From Halopseudomonas pelagia (GTDB taxonomy: Bacteria; Pseudomonadota; Gammaproteobacteria; Pseudomonadales; Pseudomonadaceae), in contig NZ_CP033116.1 of the NCBI RefSeq assembly GCF_009497895.1, forward strand, positions 930,001-994,000: 64,000 nucleotides of DNA, in the 5' to 3' direction. Shown one piece after another: positions 57,302 to 64,000 of the stretch. Position 1 is the first letter of the stretch; each line of letters starts with the position of its first letter. A program made the position numbers and the translations under genes. The notes under the pieces were generated by a model that saw nothing but the letters and a program-made list of their open reading frames with translations, made no database searches and had not been told where the DNA came from.

Positions 57302-57351
57302 GATATGACGCACTCAGGCGCTATTCAGTTCCTTTGATCTCAAGCGGTGTC

Positions 57352-58809
57352 TCAAGTGCCCTTGACACCCTGGGCAATGCGATCACCGATGTTCTGGTCG
57401 ATATTGCGCCAGTACTGTAGCGAGCGCTCAAGCACCGGCTCGGTGACTCCATCCTTGAGATGGCCAACGACGTTGGACACCAACCTGTCACGCGCGGCAT
57501 CGTCCAGTACTTCACGGACCATGGTGCCAGCCTGGCCGAAATCGTCATCGTCGCGGCGCAGGGTATAGGCGCTGCGGACCATGTCGCCACTGGTAGCCCA
57601 GGTGTCCACGGGTGGGTTAAGCGATGGATCGGCTTTGGGGCCGCCCTTGGAGTTGGGGGCGTAGACCGGATCGGTCACGTTATCCATCCGCATCGCGCCA
57701 TCCTTGCTGTAGCTGTTAACAGGCACATGGGGGCGGTTGACCGGAATCTGCTTGTAATTCACCCCGAGACGCGCACGGTGGGCATCGGCATAGGCGAAGA
57801 TACGGCCCAGCAGCATCTTGTCCGGACTGGCGCCAATACCGGGTACCAGACTGTTGGGCTCGAAAGCGGCCTGTTCGATCTCGGTGTGGTAATCGGTCGG
57901 ATTGCGCGTCAGCGTCAGCTTGCCGACCGTAATCAAAGGATAGTCACCGTGTGGCCAGACCTTGGTCAGATCGAAGGGGTTGAAGCGATAAGTTTCGGCA
58001 TCCTTGAACGGCATGATCTGCATCTGCAATGTCCAACTCGGATGATTACCGTTTTTCAGTGCTTCGTACAGGTCACGGGTGTGATAATCCGCGTCCTGAC
58101 CGGCGAGTTTGTCGGCTGCTTCCTGAGTCAGGAAGTCGATGCCCTGATCGGTCTTGAAGTGGTATTTGACCCAGAACTTCTCACCCTGTGCGTTAACCCA
58201 CATGAAGGTGTGGCTGCTATAGCCATTCATGTGCCGCCAGCTTTTCGGAATCCCGCGATCACCCATCAACCAGGTGACCTGATGCGCGGACTCAGGCGAC
58301 AAGGACCAGAAATCCCACTGCATATCATGGTCACGCAGGTTGGTGTCGGCACGGCGTTTCTGCGAGCGAATGAAGTGCTGAAATTTCATTGGATCACGCA
58401 CGAAGAACACCGGGGTGTTGTTGCCGACCAGGTCATAGTTGCCCTGACTAGTGTAGAACTTGATCGAGAAGCCGCGCGGGTCACGCCAGGTGTCCGGGCT
58501 GCCACGCTCACCGGCAACGGTGGAGAAGCGCATGAGTACGTCAGTTTTGGTGCCGGGCTGAAACACGGCCGCCTTGGTATAGGCGCTGACGTCGTGAGTG
58601 ACTTCAAAGTGCCCAAAGCCACCGCCACCTTTGGCGTGTGGTTGACGCTCCGGAATTCGCTCCCGGTTGAATTGCGCCATCTGCTCGATCAGATAATGAT
58701 CGTGCAGCAGAATCGGGCCGTCTGGGCCGATAGTCAGGGAATGTTCGTCACTCGAAACCGGTATACCAGCATCGTTAGTAGTAGGTTTTTGCTCGTTATC
58801 CGCCATCAT
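57352..58809 (-). CDS. katA: Catalase (monofunctional haem, clade 3 size)
   Basis: 485-residue cytoplasmic catalase. Active-site His in [26 protein letters not shown] region (H in ERQPHAKG), [14 protein letters not shown], and proximal haem Tyr in [14 protein letters not shown]. Size and motifs fit small-subunit catalases called KatA in pseudomonads. The ATG pair at the start leaves two options one codon apart. No recognisable OxyR site was found upstream by eye. Confidence 0.95.
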   Translation of the reverse strand: MMADNEQKPTTNDAGIPVSSDEHSLTIGPDGPILLHDHYLIEQMAQFNRERIPERQPHAKGGGGFGHFEVTHDVSAYTKAAVFQPGTKTDVLMRFSTVAGERGSPDTWRDPRGFSIKFYTSQGNYDLVGNNTPVFFVRDPMKFQHFIRSQKRRADTNLRDHDMQWDFWSLSPESAHQVTWLMGDRGIPKSWRHMNGYSSHTFMWVNAQGEKFWVKYHFKTDQGIDFLTQEAADKLAGQDADYHTRDLYEALKNGNHPSWTLQMQIMPFKDAETYRFNPFDLTKVWPHGDYPLITVGKLTLTRNPTDYHTEIEQAAFEPNSLVPGIGASPDKMLLGRIFAYADAHRARLGVNYKQIPVNRPHVPVNSYSKDGAMRMDNVTDPVYAPNSKGGPKADPSLNPPVDTWATSGDMVRSAYTLRRDDDDFGQAGTMVREVLDDAARDRLVSNVVGHLKDGVTEPVLERSLQYWRNIDQNIGDRIAQGVKGT

Positions 58810-59266
58810 CAGGCTCCATTGTAGTTATGTGAATCCGTGAGGTGGGCTCTTGCTGGCCTAAGTTGCATCACGTAATCGTCGGTGTCTGGCATGTGTAATA
58901 TTTGGCCTCTGCGCACCTGTAGATTGGAGTCACCCTGAGGCTATAGTTCAGTCGGATGGCTCGATTGGCCGCCACGGAATATGTTATGGCTGTAATAGGG
59001 AGTGAGGATTGAGCTGGCACTTGGCCTGCGAGGCCCGTCATGGCGGGGATAGAGTGGAATGGCGTGGAAAACTTTCAGCACGTTACCGTTGGTCGGACAG
59101 CTGTGCTCAGCCTGAACTTAGTCCTTAGCGTCGTCTCCAAATCTTACAAAGCATTTTTTGTGTAATTGCTTTAATTTGTATAGTTTTGAAATCCACGGCA
59201 AGGGTCGTACGCCGGATCGGTATAGCCTGGATGCTGACAATGTCCAATTCGATGAAGGACTGCGTT
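58810..59266. other. Catalase upstream region
   Basis: 457 bases without a supported gene. It holds the catalase promoter region and an A+T-rich stretch around 59145-59185 (including TTTAATTTGTATAGT) that could drive the next small gene. No clear regulator box seen. Confidence 0.5.
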
Positions 59267-59530
59267 ATGCAAGAACAGCTCTCTTCAACACCGCGTCCGG
59301 CCAAACCCGCAACGCGCAGTGTCCCGGTATCAGTTCCTATCCCTGCAGTTATTGAGGTAGTAGAACTACCAGACCGCCAACAGCGTCAGCTGGATGCGTT
59401 ACGTCTTCACATCAATAATCTACTAGCTGATAAATGGGTGATTGCCAGTCGCAACCCCTTGACGTTGCAGCGTGGCGAGCAAGTCTGTTACGTATTGCAC
59501 GGCATGTTGGTCTCGGACGGCCTGGTTTGA
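59267..59530 (+). CDS. Small hypothetical protein
   Basis: 87 residues from ATG 59267, with GAAGGA 7 nt upstream. The first ~30 residues are Pro/Ser/Val-rich; the rest forms a compact helix-strand segment (RQQRQLDALRLHINNLLADK, RGEQVCYVLHGMLVSDGLV). No family recognised. It ends convergently 17 bp from the DsbA-family gene. Confidence 0.6.
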   Translation: MQEQLSSTPRPAKPATRSVPVSVPIPAVIEVVELPDRQQRQLDALRLHINNLLADKWVIASRNPLTLQRGEQVCYVLHGMLVSDGLV

Positions 59531-59547
59531 TCCCGCGGCATCTCGGC

Positions 59548-60198
59548 TCATTCGGCAGCCGAGGTAGCGATTTCTCGTAGCGCGTTGACCAGCGTGCTGG
59601 GCTCCTGTGCGCCGGCAATCATATATTGCTGGTTGATGATAAACGCAGGGACGGCAGAAACGCCGGCTTGTTGATAAGTCGCCTCGTCATTCCGTACTGC
59701 CTGCGTGAACTCATCGGACTCCAGTATCTGCGCTGCCTCTGCCGCACTTAATCCAATTGACTCGGCGCAGCCAGCGAGGATTGTGGCATCCGCGATGTCG
59801 GCGGCTTTGCCGAAATAGGCATCGAACAGCGCCATGTTCATTTCAGTCTGTTTCCCCTGTTTTCCCGCCCATTTGACCAGCCGGTGGGCATCAAAGGTGT
59901 TGCGCGTGAAACGCTCCTGCATCCGGGTGAAATCCAGGCCCAGCTCCTTGGCAATGCTCATCATGTTGCTCTGCGCGGCCTCCATTTCGGCTGCACTGCG
60001 GCCATATTTGCGGCTTAGTGCCTCCAGAATCGGCATCGGCTCGGCGTCCGGGTCCGGGTTCAGTTCGAATGCATGCCATTGCACCTGGAAGTCCAGCTCA
60101 TCGGCCAGTTCGCGCATGGCCAGCTCCAGCCGTGCGTAGCCGATGGCGCACCAGGGGCAGGCGATGTCGGAGACGATGTCTATTTGCAGGGTTTTCAT
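59548..60198 (-). CDS. FrnE-like DsbA-family oxidoreductase
   Basis: 216 residues of the thioredoxin fold with helical insertion. Redox motif CPWC near residue 14 in SDIACPWCAIGYARLE, and cis-Pro loop GVSAVPAFIIN near the C-terminus. No signal peptide, so it is cytoplasmic, unlike DsbA itself. Relatives (FrnE) aid oxidative protein folding or stress tolerance. Confidence 0.9.
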   Translation of the reverse strand: MKTLQIDIVSDIACPWCAIGYARLELAMRELADELDFQVQWHAFELNPDPDAEPMPILEALSRKYGRSAAEMEAAQSNMMSIAKELGLDFTRMQERFTRNTFDAHRLVKWAGKQGKQTEMNMALFDAYFGKAADIADATILAGCAESIGLSAAEAAQILESDEFTQAVRNDEATYQQAGVSAVPAFIINQQYMIAGAQEPSTLVNALREIATSAAE

Positions 60199-60326
60199 GG
60201 TGAACTCTCGCTGTTGGTCTTAAGTCTATTGTTCAGCTTACACAGAAATGGGTGCGGTTTGTTTCAGATCCTTCATGTACTTACAGACATTTTGCATACC
60301 GATAGTTCAGCCGGCACGGTTGGGCA

Positions 60327-61577
60327 ATGAGCCTGGCTATTGCGGTCATTGGCAGTGGTATCGCTGGCCTGGCGGCGGCCTATGGCTGTCAGCGCAACGG
60401 TCACCAGGTTACGGTATTTGAAGCGCTGGACGGTCATGGGATGGATGCGCATGCATTGACGGTGGAAGGCGGTTTGGTCGATGTGCCGCTGCGGGTCATG
60501 AGTCGCGAGTCCTGGCCCAGCGTGCTGGCGCTGGCCGGCGCGGTCGGGGTAGGTACTTATGAGGTAAGCACCTACAGCTCCTGCAGTTGGCGTGATCAAA
60601 GCACCTGGTTTCGCAGCGGGCAGCTTCCCGGGTGTGATTGGCCCTTTGTGGGCTCCTGGCGTTACTTGAACGGACATGCTCTGCGCATTGCCTTGGGTTT
60701 ACGCAGGTTAGCCAAGTTGACCCGCACGTTGGACGCCCAGCAGTCTTCGCAGACACTCGGCGAGGTGCTCGCTGAACATCCGCTGGATCCGGTGTTCTGG
60801 CGCGGTCTGGTCTTGCCGATCCTGACTACCGTCTGCACCTGTGATGAAGAGCATTTGCTCGCCTGGCCAGCGCTACAACTACTCCACCAGTTGCACGCCA
60901 TTGTGCATGGCTCCACATTGTTGCGCCTGCAAGGGGGTACTTCCGCATTGGCGCAACGGCTGGCGCAGAATTTGACCTTCTACTCAGGCAGTTCAGTGTC
61001 TCAGGTGCTGAGCGAAGATCAGCGTTTCCGCGTGTGCAATGAGCGAGGCGAAGGCGGTCTATATGATCGGGTGATTGTTGCCACGCAGGCCAACCAACTG
61101 GACTTCCTCCAGGACCAGACATTCGCCGAGGAGCGGTACATTCTCGGCGATATTCGCTTTGCCGCGGGCGAGCTGTGGGTGCATCAGGATCTGCGCTTCC
61201 TGCCAGCCAGATCGGCTGACTGGACCGCCTTGAATTTCCAGATGGACCGGCAGATGCACAAGGCGATGTTCAGCGTACTGGTCAATCAGGTTGAGCCCAG
61301 CCTGGCAGGCCGCGCGCCGGTAATGCAGACCTGGAATCCGCTGTTCGAGCCTGACCCACACAAGGTATTGGCGCGGATACCCTTCGAGCGAGCGGTAGTG
61401 CATCAGGGTACAGCCAAGGTTCATGAGCATTTGCGTCAGTGGCACGCTTCGCCCGGGCGCAAGGTGTTTTATTGCGGCTCCTGGGCTCATGAGGGTGTGC
61501 CGCTTTTGGAATCGGCAGTACGCTCAGCTGAATCCGTCGTTGATGCTATCGGTGGAGTTCAATCATCTGCTATCTGA
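60327..61577 (+). CDS. FAD-dependent amine-oxidase-like protein
   Basis: 416 residues; N-terminal FAD motif VIGSGIAGLAAAYGCQRNGH and a later YDRVIVATQANQ. It resembles the COG2907 group (predicted NAD/FAD-binding proteins), in other bacteria often near cyclopropane-fatty-acid or photolyase-type genes, none of which are here. A C-terminal GVPLLESAVRSAESV helix closes the fold. Substrate unknown. A DNA glycosylase gene follows after 30 nt. Confidence 0.85.
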   Translation: MSLAIAVIGSGIAGLAAAYGCQRNGHQVTVFEALDGHGMDAHALTVEGGLVDVPLRVMSRESWPSVLALAGAVGVGTYEVSTYSSCSWRDQSTWFRSGQLPGCDWPFVGSWRYLNGHALRIALGLRRLAKLTRTLDAQQSSQTLGEVLAEHPLDPVFWRGLVLPILTTVCTCDEEHLLAWPALQLLHQLHAIVHGSTLLRLQGGTSALAQRLAQNLTFYSGSSVSQVLSEDQRFRVCNERGEGGLYDRVIVATQANQLDFLQDQTFAEERYILGDIRFAAGELWVHQDLRFLPARSADWTALNFQMDRQMHKAMFSVLVNQVEPSLAGRAPVMQTWNPLFEPDPHKVLARIPFERAVVHQGTAKVHEHLRQWHASPGRKVFYCGSWAHEGVPLLESAVRSAESVVDAIGGVQSSAI

Positions 61578-61607
61578 TTCTGTTGTCCTGTTATTGCGTG
61601 GGGTGTC

Positions 61608-62129
61608 ATGACGCTTGTCCATAGTTTTGCTCCGTTGGCGCGGCCTGATGCCGCCTGTCTGGTGCTCGGCTCGATGCCCGGCAAGGCCTCCCTGAAAGCG
61701 CAGCAATACTATGCGCACCCGCGCAATTATTTCTGGCCGTTCATGGAGCTGATTCTCGGCATTCAGCCGGGCCTGGCCTATGCCGAGCGCTGTGAACAGC
61801 TGCTGCACAAACGGGTGGCGGTGTGGGATGTGCTGAAGGCGTGTACCCGCTCTAGCAGTCTGGATGCCGATATTATTGAAGCATCGATCATCCCCAACGA
61901 TATAAGCGGTTTCCTGCAGCAGCATCCGCACGTCAGGCAGTTGTTCTTCAATGGTGCCAAGGCCGAATCCAGTTTCAGGCGCCACGTATTGCCTGGTTTG
62001 CCAGACGCACTGCGCAGCCGAATCCATCTTGTACGTTTACCTTCTACCAGTCCGGCCAACGCGTCGGTGCCCATGGCGGTAAAACTGAGTGCCTGGCAGC
62101 AATTGCTCGAAGGCGCGGACATTCCCTGA
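61608..62129 (+). CDS. Hypoxanthine-DNA glycosylase-like (UDG superfamily)
   Basis: 173 residues of the family 6 (HDG) branch. Active-site region LVLGSMPGKASLKAQQYYAH, then PRNYFWPFM, and the second motif LPSTSPANAS near residue 150. Members excise deoxyinosine; they do so with Asn rather than Asp at the first motif. It follows the FAD protein by 30 nt and may be co-transcribed. Confidence 0.88.
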   Translation: MTLVHSFAPLARPDAACLVLGSMPGKASLKAQQYYAHPRNYFWPFMELILGIQPGLAYAERCEQLLHKRVAVWDVLKACTRSSSLDADIIEASIIPNDISGFLQQHPHVRQLFFNGAKAESSFRRHVLPGLPDALRSRIHLVRLPSTSPANASVPMAVKLSAWQQLLEGADIP

Positions 62130-62296
62130 TCGGTGCATGGGTCTGCAGATCAAAGCCGGCGCCAATGTCTTTCCGGGCAGGGTGGCGGGCAGTTGTGCCA
62201 TCCAGCCCCCGGAGGCTGGTGGCAGCGCAGAACTTTGTGCATGCTGTGGCTTCGCTGACGCCCGTACAGCTGTCATCCATAACCCAGGAGCCGCGC

Positions 62297-62719
62297 ATGT
62301 CCGTCAGACCCAGTGTCGCCGAGTTGAATGCCTTTTTTAAGCGTGAGTTCCCCCAGGCTCGAGTCCATGTTGATGAGCTTGGCCCCGGTGCCGCCCGAGT
62401 CCGACATCACGTGGGTGATGGAGAGCTGCGGCCAGGCGGTACGGTCTCTGGTCCGGTGATGATGACGACTGCGGATGTGGCCCTTTATGCGGCGATTCTC
62501 GGTGAGATCGGCCTGGTTGCACTGGCGGTAACCACCAATCTGAATATCAATTTCCTGCGCAAACCGGTGTCCGGCCGCGACATCATTGGCGTTTGCAAGC
62601 TGCTCAAGGTCGGCAAGACCCTGGCAATTGGTGAAGTGGCTCTGTATTCCGAAGGTAGTGACGAGCCCGTTGCGCATGCGGTAGGGACCTATGCGATCCC
62701 CCCGCAACGCTCTGCTTAG
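62297..62719 (+). CDS. PaaI-type hotdog thioesterase
   Basis: 140 residues from ATG 62297 (AGGAG 8 nt upstream; an ORF extension to 62165 lacks a start signal). Hotdog fold with GGTVSGPVMMTTADVALYAAIL in place of the usual HGG..AL helix, then TNLNINFLRKP and a C-terminal AVGTYAIPP. Probably an acyl-CoA thioesterase. Confidence 0.88.
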   Translation: MSVRPSVAELNAFFKREFPQARVHVDELGPGAARVRHHVGDGELRPGGTVSGPVMMTTADVALYAAILGEIGLVALAVTTNLNINFLRKPVSGRDIIGVCKLLKVGKTLAIGEVALYSEGSDEPVAHAVGTYAIPPQRSA

Positions 62720-62737
62720 CCGCGGTATTCGCGGCTT

Positions 62738-63052
62738 TCAGCCGACTACAACTTCGCTGATCTGAAACACCGGGGTCAGATCCGTGTAGTTGGGCACATC
62801 TGCGGTCAGCGTTCCGGCATGCGGGCCGAAGCTGCGCTGGAACACCTCTACTGACTCGCAATAGATATGGCACATGGCGATATAAGTCGCGTCAGTGCCC
62901 GGCGTGGCACCGCTCAGGCCTTTATCGACGGTGTAATGGTCGCAGGCATCGCCCATCAATTTTTTAACCAGCGGCATGTGTGTGTCGCGGTAATAATCGT
63001 GGTTGAAACGCGCGCCGGGTTTGTTCGGGTACATGACACTGACTTTGATCAT
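62738..63052 (-). CDS. EthD-family small protein
   Basis: 104 residues from ATG 63052, with AAGGA 8 nt upstream; an ATG three codons earlier has no room for a ribosome binding site. Dimeric ferredoxin-like fold with VSVMYPNKPGARFNHDYYRD-type start, HMPLVKKL, and SVEVFQRSFGPHAG. EthD proteins accompany ether or aromatic degradation in some actinobacteria; no such genes are here. Confidence 0.88.
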   Translation of the reverse strand: MIKVSVMYPNKPGARFNHDYYRDTHMPLVKKLMGDACDHYTVDKGLSGATPGTDATYIAMCHIYCESVEVFQRSFGPHAGTLTADVPNYTDLTPVFQISEVVVG

Positions 63053-63119
63053 GGAGTGCATCCTTGTGGTGGTCCAGCCAGCCTAGAGCAGCCCGCGCGT
63101 GGCGGCAAGGCTGTTGCCC

Positions 63120-64000
63120 TCAGGGTTGTGAGCTGTCCTTTGTACCCTGTTCGCTATCGGGCAGTTCGCGTTGCCATTCCGGCGGCATCCATAGGTGGCG
63201 TAAGCGTTGTTGCAACGGCTCGCGGCGGGCTACGTCACCAAACATATCGCGATATTCGTGCAGCCAACTGGCGAGCAGGCCGGTGCTTTCCGGCTGGCGT
63301 ACTATGCCGTATTCAATCGGTTGATCCGCGCGCTCCTGAGTGAAGGTGCCGAACAGCCGATCAAAAATAATAAACACGCCGCCGTAGTTGGTATCGATAT
63401 AAGCGGGATTACGGCCATGGTGTACTCGGTGATGATTCGGCGTATTGAACACGTACTCAATCGCCGGGTGCAGTCTGCCGACCAATGTGGTGTGTATGAA
63501 GAATTGGTAAACCAGAGACAGCGCATAACAGATGCCGATCCATACCGGGTTGAAACCGATCAGCGCCAGAGGCACATAAAACAGCCAGCCGCCGTTGAAA
63601 ATATTGGTGGCGTTCTGGCGCATAGCGGTGGAGAAATTCATTCGCTGTGAGGAGTGGTGAGTGACATGCGCGGCCCATAGCCAGCGTACCCGGTGCGAAC
63701 TGCGGTGCATACAGTAAAAGCACAGGTCGGTCAGCAGCCACAGCAGCGCGCCGGTCCAGACCGTCAGTTGAATATCCAGCAGGCGGTAACGATAGGCCAG
63801 TGCGTAGACCGGAAAGGCGATCAACCCGGCAAACAGCAGTTCGGTGGTCTGATAGCCAGCGCCTAGCATAAAGTTGCGCAGCGATTCTGCACCGTCAACC
63901 AACCGCGGATCATGGCGAATCTTGAAATACTCCCAGGCAAAGACGCCGATAAAGATAGGCGTCGCCAGCATGAACACCAGCTGCCTTTCATCCAGTGCCA
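63120..64000 (-). CDS. Sterol desaturase/fatty acid hydroxylase family protein, N-terminal end cut
   Basis: Integral membrane di-iron hydroxylase. The frame is open to the window edge (codons ALDERQLV before the first ATG option), so the true start is outside. Histidine motifs of the family are present: HRSSH, HVTHH and HHRVHHGRN. Four or more membrane helices surround them. Substrate (lipid, sterol or carotenoid-like) not predictable. Confidence 0.9.
   Translation of the reverse strand, partial: ALDERQLVFMLATPIFIGVFAWEYFKIRHDPRLVDGAESLRNFMLGAGYQTTELLFAGLIAFPVYALAYRYRLLDIQLTVWTGALLWLLTDLCFYCMHRSSHRVRWLWAAHVTHHSSQRMNFSTAMRQNATNIFNGGWLFYVPLALIGFNPVWIGICYALSLVYQFFIHTTLVGRLHPAIEYVFNTPNHHRVHHGRNPAYIDTNYGGVFIIFDRLFGTFTQERADQPIEYGIVRQPESTGLLASWLHEYRDMFGDVARREPLQQRLRHLWMPPEWQRELPDSEQGTKDSSQP

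Noticed and set aside
57460..58824. Long plus-strand ORF of 454 codons
   Set aside because: Antisense shadow of catalase, caused by high third-position GC.
58810..59266. OxyR site upstream of catalase
   Set aside because: An ATAG-containing stretch is present but the four-element spacing of an OxyR site could not be found.

Overview
The window is a GC-rich gammaproteobacterial chromosome segment. The order carB-greA-yhbY/rlmE-ftsH-folP-glmM-tpiA-secG-tRNA-Leu-tRNA-fMet-rimP-nusA-infB-rbfA-truB-rpsO-pnp is the conserved Pseudomonadaceae arrangement, and most proteins read as Pseudomonas or Halopseudomonas orthologues. This assignment comes from gene order and recognised proteins; no search was run.

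Region 1 (1-18.6 kb) is housekeeping. It holds the end of carB, greA, rRNA methylation and ribosome assembly (rlmE, yhbY), ftsH, folate and peptidoglycan precursor enzymes (folP, glmM), tpiA, secG, two tRNAs, and the transcription/translation operon rimP-nusA-infB-rbfA-truB-rpsO-pnp. Two intrinsic terminators lie between tRNA-fMet and rimP. Three copies of a 26-bp palindromic repeat sit between truB and rpsO.

Region 2 (18.7-23.3 kb) starts with two small conserved genes (DUF72, DUF503). It then enters an A+T-richer accessory patch holding a PD-(D/E)XK nuclease-like gene of unknown role and a second unknown gene. The second gene is split by a complete 1,221-bp IS3-family element flanked by a 3-bp GAG duplication. 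Removing the element restores a 266-codon frame. Related direct repeats lie before, between and after the two genes. This patch is the best candidate for an undescribed system.

Region 3 (23.3-43.7 kb) is a mosaic of metabolic and regulatory accessory genes: an AhpD-like protein facing an HxlR regulator and SDR across twin operators, a LysR regulator, a YcaQ-type glycosylase, an NCS1 permease, a Fur-boxed TonB receptor, a nitroreductase, a TPR protein with an unusual C-terminal domain, homocysteine methyltransferase and hydrolase, an arylamine N-acetyltransferase facing soxR across a textbook SoxR promoter, a short homoserine dehydrogenase, a sorbosone-dehydrogenase-like lipoprotein with a DUF2231 membrane partner, and small envelope or unknown proteins.

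Region 4 (43.7-64 kb) is rich in signalling: a KaiC-like ATPase overlapping a hybrid histidine kinase, a PAS-PAS-GGDEF-EAL protein, and a membrane diguanylate cyclase. It also holds a TrmK-like methyltransferase, entericidin, DUF1028, an MmyB-type regulator, rbgA, EVE and DUF1853 proteins, catalase, a FrnE-like DsbA protein, an FAD oxidoreductase, a hypoxanthine-DNA glycosylase-like protein, a thioesterase, an EthD-like protein and a sterol-desaturase-family gene cut by the window end.
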